DNA from: BD2-11 sp965115885
GTDB taxonomy: Bacteria; Gemmatimonadota; Gemmatimonadetes; Longimicrobiales; Gaopeijiaceae
Assembly (NCBI GenBank): GCA_965115885.1
Contig: OZ220479.1
Span: 1,798,001-1,862,000 of the forward strand
Direction: 5' to 3'
Length of the DNA stretch: 64,000 nucleotides
Part shown: positions 8,979 through 17,059 of the stretch, piece by piece
Position numbering within the stretch: the stretch's first letter is position 1
Layout: each line of letters begins with the position of its first letter
Translations under genes and position numbers: made by a program
Notes under the pieces: generated by a model
Told to the model about the DNA's origin: nothing
Seen by the model: the letters and a program-made list of their open reading frames with translations, nothing else
Database searches by the model: none

Positions 8979-9872
8979 ATGATCGACCGACGGATCGAGA
9001 CGGACCCGCGCCCCGCCGCGCCACACAGCCGCAACGGCAACCGCATGCGGGACGGCCATCGCCGAGAATACGCCGCGAGCCGGGAGCGCGGGTCCGTCTC
9101 CTTCCCCGAGCGCTGCGCCAGTGCGCTCGCCGACGTCGGCGTCCACGGAACCGTCTCGTTCCGCGATCTCGCCGACGCCCACTTCGGCGGCCATCCCTAC
9201 ACGACCCGGCGTGCCGTCAACGCCTGGATCCGGGAGGGCATCGTCTCCGAAACCACCGCCGTCGGACCCAAGGGCAACCCCTTCAAGGTCGTCGGGCTCA
9301 CCCGCAGGGGCGTCGCCGAGGTCCGAAAGCTCGACGCCGTACGCGCGATGGGTCCCGGACAGAGGATCCGGCCCGCGCGCGGCCGGCCCTCCGAAGCCGC
9401 CCACGACACCGCCGTCTACCGCGCCTGCGTGCGCGAGCGCCGACGCCTGCATGAGCAGGGCGCCACCGTCCGGCGCGTCCGCCTCGACTCCGAACTCAAG
9501 GGCACCGTCGCGCGCGCCAGCGAGACCGCGCGACGAAAGCGCGGCAAGTGCGCCGCCGACGCCGAACGGCTCCGCATCGCCCGCGAGCTCGGCCTGCCCG
9601 TCGACGCCGACGGGCGCGTGCTCCACCCGGACGCCCAGATCGAGTACGTCGACGCCGACGGACGCGTCGGTCGGGTCAACGTCGAGGTCGTCTCCGGCAA
9701 CTACCGCGAAGCCGCCATCCGGGCCAAGGCCGCCGCAGGGTTCGTCCTGCACGCCAACGGCCCCGTCGCCGAGCGGCGCATCCGCTCGCTCGGGCTGAAA
9801 CTCGGCGGCAGCGAAGGCGGCTCCTGGCTCAAGGGACCGGTCGACCGCAATCCCGCCGCGCTCGAACTCTGA
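8979..9872 (+). CDS. Winged-helix protein with nuclease-like C-terminal half, possible relaxase
   Basis: The 297-residue product starts after a clear AAGGAGA site. Residues about 40-105 form a winged-helix pattern (VSFRDLADAHFGG, TTRRAVNAWIREGIV). The C-terminal half begins with HDTAVYRACVRER and then has PDAQIEYVDADG followed by VNVEVVSGNYREA. This D-x(n)-ExV arrangement resembles the PD-(D/E)xK-like half of replication-relaxation (MOBC-type) proteins. No other relaxase is visible in the conjugative segment, so this protein or the 3454-4386 product may supply that function. This is inference from motif shape and context; the family is not proven. Confidence 0.55.
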   Translation: MIDRRIETDPRPAAPHSRNGNRMRDGHRREYAASRERGSVSFPERCASALADVGVHGTVSFRDLADAHFGGHPYTTRRAVNAWIREGIVSETTAVGPKGNPFKVVGLTRRGVAEVRKLDAVRAMGPGQRIRPARGRPSEAAHDTAVYRACVRERRRLHEQGATVRRVRLDSELKGTVARASETARRKRGKCAADAERLRIARELGLPVDADGRVLHPDAQIEYVDADGRVGRVNVEVVSGNYREAAIRAKAAAGFVLHANGPVAERRIRSLGLKLGGSEGGSWLKGPVDRNPAALEL

Positions 9873-9891
9873 ACCCCGCGGAGGACCCGAC

Positions 9892-10206
9892 ATGCAACCT
9901 TGGAGAATCAGCGCGGGGCTCACCGCCGCCGTCGCCGGATCGGCGCTGCTGATCGGCGGATCCCGCCTCGACTACCTCGCGCCGCACTGGACGGGCATCG
10001 TCGCCCGCCACGGCGTGCCGCTCGCGCTGCACCTGACCCTGGCGCTCGCCGCCTTCGCCGCCGCCGTCTACGCCGTCGCGCGCGCCGCTGGACTCGCCGA
10101 CCTCGGGCGCCGCGTCGATCTCGTCGAACGCTCGATCCGCCGCGGCGAGGTCGATCCCGAACTCGCCGACGCGCTTCGCAGGGATGCCGAGGGCGACTGG
10201 CCTTGA
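9892..10206 (+). CDS. Small two-helix membrane protein
   Basis: The product has 104 residues and two hydrophobic segments, at about residues 8-22 and 43-66. A charged cytoplasmic tail follows (RRVDLVERSIRRGEVDPELADALRRD). A GGAGGA ribosome site lies 8 bp before the ATG. I recognise no family. It lies between the possible relaxase and the HTH gene, whose TTG start overlaps this stop, so it belongs to the mobile element. An entry-exclusion or membrane-anchor role would fit its size but is speculation. Confidence 0.6.
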   Translation: MQPWRISAGLTAAVAGSALLIGGSRLDYLAPHWTGIVARHGVPLALHLTLALAAFAAAVYAVARAAGLADLGRRVDLVERSIRRGEVDPELADALRRDAEGDWP

Positions 10207-10610
10207 GCTCGAGAACCGGATCGGCGAGGGACCGTAGCGCATCCGTCGAGGGCCTGCCCGCCGTCTGGCGGAGTCGGGCCAAGGCGCTCCGTCGCTACGG
10301 GAGCGATGCCCCCGCCGTCGCGCTCGAACGCTGCGCCGGCGAACTCGAAACGACGCTACGGGAGCGAGACGAGACCGGCCTGTCGCTCGTCGAGGCCGCC
10401 CGGGAGAGCGGCTACTCCGCCGACCACCTCGGACGCTTGGTCCGCAGCGGAAAGATCCCCAACGCTGGACGGCCCGGCGCGCCCAGGATCGCGCGTCGGC
10501 ATCTGCCCCGGAAGGCGACCGCCGAGCCGCGGCCGGAGCGAACGCATCGAAGCCGCCGGCTCACCAACGAGCAGCTCGTGCGGTCCATCGTCGAGAAGGG
10601 AATCGAGTGA
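10203..10610 (+). CDS. Excisionase-like helix-turn-helix protein
   Basis: A 135-residue frame with a TTG start overlaps the previous stop. The central block (LSLVEAARESGYSADHLGRL, then VRSGKIPNAGRPGAPRI) is an HTH_17/excisionase-type fold with the GKIP...G...RI wing. The C-terminus overlaps the integrase start as ATGA-type coupling. Small HTH proteins next to tyrosine recombinases usually act as directionality factors or repressors of the element. Degraded copies of the same gene precede two other integrase copies, at 34570-34839 and 35300-35354, so HTH-int is a conserved pair. No in-frame ATG was found upstream of the HTH, hence TTG. Confidence 0.65.
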   Translation: MSSRTGSARDRSASVEGLPAVWRSRAKALRRYGSDAPAVALERCAGELETTLRERDETGLSLVEAARESGYSADHLGRLVRSGKIPNAGRPGAPRIARRHLPRKATAEPRPERTHRSRRLTNEQLVRSIVEKGIE

Positions 10611-11770
10611 CGGAACGCGCGCGACGCGGTCGGCGCGGATACAGCGCAGGAGAATGGGGCCGGAACCGGGTCAGGGTCTTCCCCGACCCCAAGACCGGCC
10701 GGTTCCAGGTCGAATGGCGCGAGAACGGGCGCAGGCGGAGCCGGTCGCTGGGGCATCGCGACTGGGTTCGGGCGAAGCGGCAGGCGGACGAGTTCGCCGC
10801 TGGCTTCGTCGAGCCCGAGCCGCACGGCGAGGCCGAAGCCGAGCCCGAACCGCTCACCCTGGGGACGCTGTTCGACGTCTACGACGAGGAGGTGACGCCC
10901 ACGAAGAGCGAGCGGAGGCGGTGCCACGACCGGGCCGCCGCCAAGACGTTCCTCGGGCTCTTCGGACGGGATCGCGAGCCGGAGACCCTGTCCCGGAGGG
11001 ACCGGGACCGGTTCGTCCGCGAGCGGCGGGCGGGCGGGATCGGGCCGAGCGGCAAGCCGGTGTCGGACCGCACCGTCGAGGACGATCTGAAGTTCCTGCT
11101 CGCCGTGCTCAACTGGGCCGTGAAGTCGAAGGACGCGCGGGGGCGCCCGCTCCTCGTCTCGAACCCGCTGAAGGGGCTCGGGACGCCCAAGGAGAGGAAC
11201 CCGACGCGAGTCGTGCTGACCGAGGAGGAGTACCAAGCGCTGCTCCGGGTGTCCGGGAAGGTCGACTGGCGCTTCCGGGTCGCGCTCGTGCTCGCGCACG
11301 AGACCGGACATCGCATCGGAGCCATCCGCAAGCTCCGGTGGTCCGACGTCGACCTCGACGGTCGGGCTGTCCGATGGAGAGCCGAGCACGACAAGACGGG
11401 CCACGAGCACACCACGCCCGTCACCGCCGACGCGCTGTCCGTTCTCGAGGACGCCTCGGCGAGACGTCCGGGCGTCGGGGACGCGCCGGTGTTGCCCGCC
11501 CTGCGGGATCCTGCGGACTGGGTGAGTGCGTGGCGGACGCGCGCTTGGTGGCAGAAGGCCGAGAGGCTCGCGGGGCTCGAGCCGAAGCCTCGCAGGGGCT
11601 GGCATTCGCTGAGGCGGAAGTTCGCCTCCGAGCTCATGGATCTGCCGCTCAAGGTACTCTGCGAGCTCGGCGGCTGGAGGGACGCCAAGACCGTGCTTCG
11701 GTGCTACCAGCAGACCAGCAAGACGCAACTCCGGGAGGCGCTCGACAAGCGGCGCAGGGCTCGCACCTGA
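10607..11770 (+). CDS. int: Tyrosine recombinase/integrase (copy 1, intact)
   Basis: This 387-residue phage-type integrase has an N-terminal arm-binding region with GRFQVEWRENGRRRSRSLGHRD. A SAM-like core-binding domain (about 85-175) precedes the catalytic domain. Catalytic residues are visible as R236 (HRIGAIRKLRW), K263 (HDKTGHEHT), H333-x-x-R336 (WHSLRR), W357 in place of the second His (LGGW) and nucleophile Y367. It likely integrates and excises the conjugative element. Three more copies or pieces of this family occur at 28562, 34836 and 35355. It is coupled to the excisionase-like gene upstream. Confidence 0.92.
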   Translation: MTERARRGRRGYSAGEWGRNRVRVFPDPKTGRFQVEWRENGRRRSRSLGHRDWVRAKRQADEFAAGFVEPEPHGEAEAEPEPLTLGTLFDVYDEEVTPTKSERRRCHDRAAAKTFLGLFGRDREPETLSRRDRDRFVRERRAGGIGPSGKPVSDRTVEDDLKFLLAVLNWAVKSKDARGRPLLVSNPLKGLGTPKERNPTRVVLTEEEYQALLRVSGKVDWRFRVALVLAHETGHRIGAIRKLRWSDVDLDGRAVRWRAEHDKTGHEHTTPVTADALSVLEDASARRPGVGDAPVLPALRDPADWVSAWRTRAWWQKAERLAGLEPKPRRGWHSLRRKFASELMDLPLKVLCELGGWRDAKTVLRCYQQTSKTQLREALDKRRRART

Positions 11771-11840
11771 GGCGACGCACATGGAATACCTCGACAGGGG
11801 AAGGGGTGACACGTTTCCGGGCGGATGTCGAGAAGTCGGT

Positions 11841-11870
11841 GGGGTCGGGGGCTGGCGCGCCAGCTTTAGG
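11841..11870 (+). repeat. Three-copy palindromic element, copy 1
   Basis: A 30-bp block contains the 12-bp palindrome CTGGCGCGCCAG followed by CTTTAGG and preceded by GGTCGGGG. The same block recurs at 41411-41440 (same orientation) and 24168-24196 (opposite orientation), with one or two changes. The two later copies abut the 3' ends of group II intron remnants. Here it follows integrase copy 1. It may be an intron 3' end or target, a terminator stem, or a recombination site. Confidence 0.7.
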
Positions 11871-11920
11871 CCGAAGTTCGACGGCATGAAAGTGGGCTAA
11901 CCAAATGCGTAATCAGGAGT

Positions 11921-13563
11921 TCACCGCGATTTGCGGGTGTACGCTACTGGGTACGTCTCATGGGCGAACGTCGAGAAGTCGGAACGCCTCGGCCTGAACC
12001 GGCGTGGACTGGTGATCACGTCGGCGGTCACAGTCTCCTCTCCGACGGGCCGCATGCGGTTGCGAACCAACGTCGCCAGATCGGACAGCAGCGTCCGGTA
12101 GCTCTGGACGCGAAGGCCCTCTCGGGTGCGCTTGCGGCCCGCCTTCGCGCGAGCGGAGCGGGATCTGCGCGCAGGCGCGACCGGCGATGCGGCGGGCTCG
12201 CCGCCGCGCACTTCGTCGTCGAAGAGCAGCGGCGCCAAGGCCCGGCGCATGTGCCACTCGACGTAGTAGGAGAGCATGCACAGGAAGACGTGGGCGCGCA
12301 CTCGACCCTCGAGACGATGGTGGACGGGGCGCACCTTGAGATCGACCGTCTTGTAGCTCCTGAAGGCCCGCTCGACCCGGCTCAAGTCCTTGTAGGACTG
12401 GATCGTCTCCTCGGTCGAGAGCGCGCCCGCCGGCACGCTGGTGCGGATGATGTAGATGCCGTCCAGCGCGGCCTCCGCCGCGACGCGACCCTCGTTGCGC
12501 GTCCAGGAGAACGAGTCGTCGGTGTGCTCGATGTCGAAGTGCTTGCCGACCTTGTAGCGACGCAGCGCCCGGTCGGCCTGCACGGCGATCCTGTGCCGGC
12601 CCCGCAGCGGGCGGCTGTCGCGGCCGACGGCCGCCGCGACCTTGGCCAGTTCGACCTCGGTGGCGGCCAGCAGCTCGAGCCGCTTGCGAGTCCGCTTGGC
12701 CGCGAGCAACGGGTTGCGGCACACGACCAGGCGCTCGCCGGGGTACAGTTCGGGCGCGGTGATCTTGGCCAGATCCCGTTCGTCGAAGAGCGAGAGCTGA
12801 AGGTCGCCGCCGTCGACCAAGGCGCGGATCGCCGGAGCCCTCAGCGCAGTGATCCAGTCGAACCCTGCAGGCTGCACGTCTGCCCGGATGCGGGCGTCGG
12901 TCAGCAGCCCCCGGTCGCCGATCAGGACGATGCGGGACAGCGCGAAGCGCTCGCGCAACGTCTCGAGCTGGGACGCGACCGTCGCGGGATCGGCGGTGTC
13001 GCCCTCGAACACTTCGACGGCGACCGGACAGCCCTCGCGGTTGCACAGCAAGGCGAAGACGATCTGAGACTTGCCCCGCTTGCCGTCGCGCGAGTAGCCG
13101 AGTTTCGCCAGAGGGCACTTCGAGCCCTCGAAGTAGACGGAGGTCACGTCGCAGAGGACGAGAGCGCCGTCCTCGAGGTGCTTGGCGGCGAGGTTCCGCT
13201 GGATACGATCCTGGCGCTTGACCAACCAGTCCATGGCCCGGTAGAGCTCGTTCTCGTCGGCGTCGGAGAGCCTGAACTCCTCGTCCAGCGTGTGGGTCAG
13301 GGTCAGGGTCTCGTCGTGGAGAGAGCGGCGGTGGCGAGCTTCGAGCGGGGATCCAGAATGCGGTCGACGATCATGGCGCAGGCCATGGTGCGCGTTGGAG
13401 CGAGCGTCGGCGGTCGAGAGCTTTTCGGGGCCAAGGCGTCGGGCCGAGCCGAGACGGCCATGTGGCCGTGGGGTCGGAATCGGACGACCGTGAAGGAGTG
13501 ATCCACTCGGCATCTCCCTTCGCCCAAGTTGCCGCTGGAATGCCCTCCTTCGTTCGAGCCCAT
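11921..13563 (-). pseudogene. IS1634-family transposase, frameshifted
   Basis: The main frame (13320 down to 11921) carries typical IS1634/IS4-superfamily features. These include VLCDVTSVYFEG (first Asp), VLIGDRGLLTDA (second Asp), and the YKDLSRVERAFRSYK block with the catalytic Glu. The expected N-terminal continuation (MACAMIVDRILDPRSKLATA) lies in another frame between 13563 and about 13313. The reading frame must therefore shift within a CTCTCT run near 13315. The usual first hundred residues are also missing. The element is probably inactive unless the shift is programmed. A 27-codon scrap of a related transposase occurs at 30583-30665. Confidence 0.8.
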
Positions 13564-13581
13564 TCCGTTGGACGAGATGGC

Positions 13582-13977
13582 TGTCGTAGCAATTTAGAAA
13601 TGTCCGGTTTCTGGGCGGTGATCCGACTCCCGCGGTCGGGCTTGACGCTGCTGACTTCGTTCGTCGGCGAGCCGCAGCGGCGATGCCGTCCCACCGCGTC
13701 GAGAGGATCGGACAGGCGCTCTACGCGCCTGAACGGCAACCCCCCGCAGGTTCAGCCCGCGCAGCGAATCGCCGGCGTCCCAAGTCGGCGCATGCAGCGC
13801 GGCCGTCAGCGACCAGGCGCAAACGCGATGCAGCCCGGAGACGCTTGGCGCGGGGCGCCGGAACGAAGGGCTCTCCCCGATGCCGCCGAGAAGCCGACGC
13901 CAATCCCGGGCGGGATTCGCACCCGCTGGGAACCGGCGCCTTTCCACGGCGCACGACATTTCTACTTTGCTACGACA
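13582..13977. mobile_element. MITE with TG...CA inverted repeats and 17-bp target duplication
   Basis: The 396-bp segment has 23-bp terminal inverted repeats (13582-13604 and 13955-13977, two mismatches) starting TGTCGTAGC. It is bounded by a perfect 17-bp direct repeat, CCGTTGGACGAGATGGC, at 13565-13581 and 13978-13994. It has no credible reading frame. Its interior is colinear with the 3' end of the ISNCY-like relic at 22258-22510 (blocks around 13620-13695 and 13850-13890), so it looks like a deletion derivative of that element. It is inserted in the leader of peptide gene 1. Confidence 0.8.
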
Positions 13978-13993
13978 CCGTTGGACGAGATGG

Positions 13994-14305
13994 CCCTTGC
14001 GCACCCGCACCCGATGCCCCATCTTGACCCAGTGCGAGCGATTGTCCTCGCTGATGCCACCACCAAGGAGATGAGAACATGGGTTCAAGGAGGAACACGG
14101 CCAGGCTTCGACTGCTGGGCCTTGCGCTGATCGCGCTCTTGACGGCCGGATTCGACGATCAGCCGGAGAACGCCTTGGGACCGTGCATTCGGGCACCCGG
14201 CGGGTGCTTGGTCTGTGAGGCCAACGGGGGTGCCTGCACCGTTGAGTTCTGCGATGGCGGCGTTGACCACGACTGCTTCTAACGCGGGAGTCGCCGGGGG
14301 CTCTT
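13994..14305 (+). repeat. 312-bp perfect duplication carrying peptide gene (copy A)
   Basis: This stretch is identical base for base, by reading, to 21775-22086 (offset 7781). It includes 85 bp of leader, the whole peptide gene and 23 bp after its stop. Flanks on both sides are unrelated. Exact identity including non-coding bases means a recent duplication or gene conversion. Confidence 0.8.
14079..14282 (+). CDS. Exported six-cysteine mini-protein, copy 1
   Basis: The product has 67 residues. A basic N-terminus (GSRRNTARLR) and a hydrophobic core (residues 11-22) form a secretion signal, followed by the conserved AGFD motif at 23-26. The rest is a Cys-rich domain with six Cys (36, 43, 46, 53, 58, 66) in the pattern C-x6-C-x2-C-x6-C-x4-C-x7-C around EANGGACTVEFC. 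AAGGAG precedes the ATG by 8 bp. Copies exist at 16194, 21860 (identical) and 24292. I recognise no known family; the layout resembles small exported precursor peptides such as NVEALA-type proteins. A MITE interrupts its upstream leader. Function unknown; an exported disulfide-stabilised peptide is inferred. Confidence 0.75.
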   Translation: MGSRRNTARLRLLGLALIALLTAGFDDQPENALGPCIRAPGGCLVCEANGGACTVEFCDGGVDHDCF

Positions 14306-14973
14306 GGCCCGTATGGGCCTCCCTGCCAATCTAGGGTTGGCATCGCCGCCTTTTCCGCCTGCGCACCGGTAAGACCTAGGCGGCGCGGAGTTTGGGGTCG
14401 GTGGGGCGGGGCTTCGGAAGTCGCACCCGCGCCTTGGGAGATTTGCGGCAGGCAGAACGCTCGGTGTCCGGTGCCCAATGTCGGCCTATGGCCGCTCCGT
14501 CGGTATTGCGCCGACCCCCTTCGCCCGGGTCTGACAAGCCCGTATCTGGGTCCTTCGGCGCACCCGCCCGAGAGCTGTCGGCGCCGTCGTTCAGGAGCGG
14601 CTGGGGAGCGCGCGGCCGGTCGCTGTGCTGGCCAGGACTCGGGTGTCCGACGTCGTGGCTGCGGCGGTGACGGTCCTGCGGCGTCTGGGCGCGTGGACCG
14701 GACTCGGTGCGCCTTCTCCCCCCGTTACCGCACCTGACAAAGCGCAGTTGGGGTTGGTTTTGGGGTCGCCGTCGATCCGAGGCGGGCGCAGCCGGTGAGT
14801 GGGCCCGGGTGGAAGGTGTTGACGTTCAGGCGCGTAGAACGCCTGTCCATTTCCGCCGGGAGGTCGGTGCCGACCGCGATCCATCGGGATCGCCGGATCC
14901 ATGGGACTCCCTCGCGAAGCTGCTGCGATCCGTCCGTCGGCGGTCCCGCTGCAGTCGCCGACGGCGGTTCAAC
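14283..14973. other. Gene-poor stretch after peptide 1
   Basis: I see no convincing gene here. One short block (GTTCAGGCG...CGCCTGTCC, 14824-14848) is an inverted copy of 13710-13734 inside the MITE and can form a hairpin. A coding-like run at 14573-14760 (+) is rich in Val, Ala and Arg but matches nothing I recognise. The stretch is probably IS debris. Confidence 0.4.
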
Positions 14974-15345
14974 TCATGCGGTCGTCGCGGCCCTCTTCGC
15001 GTTGGCCCGGCGATTGGCGCGATGGAGCTTGGCGAGGGCCTTCTGGGTGTCTTCGCCGGCCTCGAGGTCGGTCTTCTTGAGCGCGATCCGGTCGAGCTGC
15101 GCGAAGGTGACGCCGGGGCGGAGGTGCAGGTGGGCGTCGGGCAGCGACTTGAGCTTGTCGTAGGGCGTCACGATGTCCTGCTGCCGGTACTTGAGCTTCC
15201 GGCGACTCGAGGGCGTGACGATCTCGGTGGGGAAGTTGCAGGGGCGATGGAAGTTGAGGAGGGGGTTGAGGTCCTCTTCGAGGAACGCGTTGACGTGGGG
15301 GACCGCGGCGCAGCTGGCCGACTTGAAGATGCCGGGCGCGATCGA
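14974..15345 (-). pseudogene. DDE (rve-type) transposase remnant, C-terminal part
   Basis: On the minus strand the end VPHVNAFLEEDLNPLLNF, then LKYRQQD and TPYDKLKSLPDA, matches the C-terminus of the transposase relic at 36661-37778. Only about the last 120 residues remain, and the catalytic DDE core is absent. It abuts an oppositely oriented istB relic. The copy here keeps the reading frame that the 36.9-kb copy lost by one base near the same place. Confidence 0.7.
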
Positions 15346-15820
15346 GGCGTTGGACGAGGTGTTCAGGAGCGTGGACGGCGGGGGGTGCACGGCGGGCGAA
15401 GTGATCGAGCTGCTGCTTGGGGCGCAGATCGAGTTGAGTAACGGTCGTCGGCTGGCGGCGGCGATGAGGTCGAGTCGGATGCCGGGACTGAAGACGCTGG
15501 CGGAGTTCGACTTCGCGTTCCAGCCGTTGATTGATCGTCAGCACGTCGAATTCGCTGCACGAGCTACACTTCCTCGAGCGGAAGGAGAACGTGGTGATCC
15601 TGGACCTCCGGGAGTTGGGAAGACGCACATCGCGATCAGCCTGGCGGCGGCTGAAGCGGGGGCGGCGGATCTACTTCGGGACGCTGGCGGCACTGATCGA
15701 GTCGCTCGAGGAGGCGCACGCGGCGGGCAGGCTGAAGCGGAGGCTGAAGACGTTGATGCACCCGGCGCTGCTGGTGGTGGATGAGATCGGGTACCTGCCG
15801 GTGACGTCGAACGGGGCGCG
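15311..15820 (+). pseudogene. IS21-family istB ATPase relic
   Basis: The N-terminal helical region (ALDEVFRSVDGGGCTAGE, then KTLAEFDFAFQPLIDRQ), the Walker A block GPPGVGKTHIAISLA, and the Walker B block LLVVDEIGYLPVT are all present. They alternate between two frames, so at least three frameshifts have occurred. The C-terminal third is missing. IstB is the AAA+ helper of IS21 transposition; this copy cannot be functional. Pieces of istA occur at 21350-21610 and 28380-28560. Confidence 0.8.
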
Positions 15821-15821
15821 G

Positions 15822-16010
15822 GCCCCGTTCCGGTCGGTCGCCACGACCCGGGGGCCAAGCTCGCCCTCGCCGCTCGCCTTTGGGCGGCGCTTCGGCGGGG
15901 AGCGGACGCCTTGCTGATGGCGGCGCTGGGGCGCTGGGCCGCGGGCGCCTCCGGCCAAGGGATCCAAGGGACTGCGCTTCGGGCCGCCGAGCGGGTGGGC
16001 GACAACGGCC
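15822..16010 (+). repeat. Repeated coding-like fragment of unknown origin, copy 1
   Basis: Read in one frame this gives LAARLWAALRRGADALLMAA and then ASGQGIQGTALRAAERVGD. The DNA is clearly related to 21062-21230, which keeps RRGADALLMAALG and GASGHGIQGN. It is probably the same truncated mobile-element gene in both places. I cannot name the family. Confidence 0.5.
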
Positions 16011-16061
16011 TCCAACGGTGACCGTGCCGGTCGCTACGCTCCCGGCACGGTCACCGTTGGA
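16011..16061. repeat. Perfect 20-bp stem, 11-nt loop hairpin
   Basis: Bases 16011-16030 pair perfectly with 16042-16061 around an 11-nt loop. No T-tract follows, so it is not a canonical intrinsic terminator. It lies 133 bp upstream of peptide gene 2. The right arm leads into a GTTGGAAACCCACCT block that is also found upstream of peptide gene 3 (about 21724). Confidence 0.75.
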
Positions 16062-16193
16062 AACCCACCTCGTCGTTCAGGTGGTTGGCCGGTTAGACGC
16101 CCCCACCCACTTGCGCATCCCCATCCGATGCCCCAGCTTGTTTCAGTTTCGAGCGATTGCCCTCGCTGATGCCACCACCAAGGAGATGAAAAC

Positions 16194-16406
16194 ATGGGTT
16201 CAAGGAGGAACGCGGCCAGGCTTCGACTGCTGGGTCTCGCGCTGATCGCGGTCTTGACGACCGGATTCGATCGAGCGGAGGCGGACACCTCATCGTCGCA
16301 CCCGTGCCACAGGCGACTTAACGGGTGCACGGTCTGCGCGGCGAACGGAGGCAGCTGCTCGGTCGAGTTCTGCGCCGACGGCGGCGTTGAGCACAACTGC
16401 TTCTAA
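16194..16406 (+). CDS. Exported six-cysteine mini-protein, copy 2
   Basis: The 70-residue paralogue of the 14079 product shares the N-terminal signal almost exactly and the TGFD motif in place of AGFD. It has six Cys (38, 45, 48, 55, 60, 69) with the same spacing except one extra residue before the last. The middle linker (RAEADTSSSHP) differs from copies 1 and 3 but matches copy 4, so two subtypes exist. AAGGAG lies 8 bp before the ATG. A short conserved hairpin (CGAG...CTCG, about 16155-16175) sits in the leader, as in copies 1 and 3. It is the nearest peptide gene to the propeller/DsbA genes. Confidence 0.75.
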   Translation: MGSRRNAARLRLLGLALIAVLTTGFDRAEADTSSSHPCHRRLNGCTVCAANGGSCSVEFCADGGVEHNCF

Positions 16407-17059
16407 ACAGAGGCAACCTGCTGATCGCGGCATCCGCCGGTGCGACCCATTGTCCGCTTGGGGACTGGACTCGGAGTCGTGGACAGCGGGCTTCGGTAGT
16501 CGACTGGTCGCTGATCGAGCGGAGACCACAGTTCCCCTGTTCGGAGGAGCGAGCGACGCGGATCTGGTGCGGTTCGGTCAAGCCCGCTTCGGTGCCGTCG
16601 GTCACCCAGCCTCGGCACCTCGGCGTGGTGTCCAACACTCGTGAACTGGCCGACTGCGCCGTAGCTGACGATCATGTTCGTGTCGGCGCACGTGATCGGG
16701 GCGATTACGATGGACGCTCCAGAGACACTCCGAGCGGCTGCGGGCGTTCGTCCGATTTCCAGCTCCGCTGGGGAAGGCCCCCACTCTGCGGTCCCGGCCA
16801 CGCGCCGGTCCCTTCGGCCTCCGGGAGAGTCCGTCATTCCGACTGCTCTGGCCACGCGTCCCACCGGGTCGCATCTCAATCGCGCCGGGGTGCTGAAGGC
16901 CATGTGCATGCGTTGGCCTGCGATGCGGGCGGTTCACTGTGCAGGGTTGTCCAGCGGGGGGCCTCGAGAACGGCGCCCGATAGTGCCCTGAATATGAAGA
17001 ACACATATGGATGTTGTTTAGCTTCTACGGTCGAACACTTTAGTTGCGGGAGGCAAATA
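16407..17059. other. Non-coding stretch with a decayed IS end
   Basis: I see no gene. Bases about 16770-16880 resemble the terminal region of the ISNCY-like relic (22320-22430, same orientation) and the MITE interior. This suggests a third, strongly decayed copy. Base composition turns AT-rich from about 16990 onward, just before the propeller gene. Confidence 0.45.
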
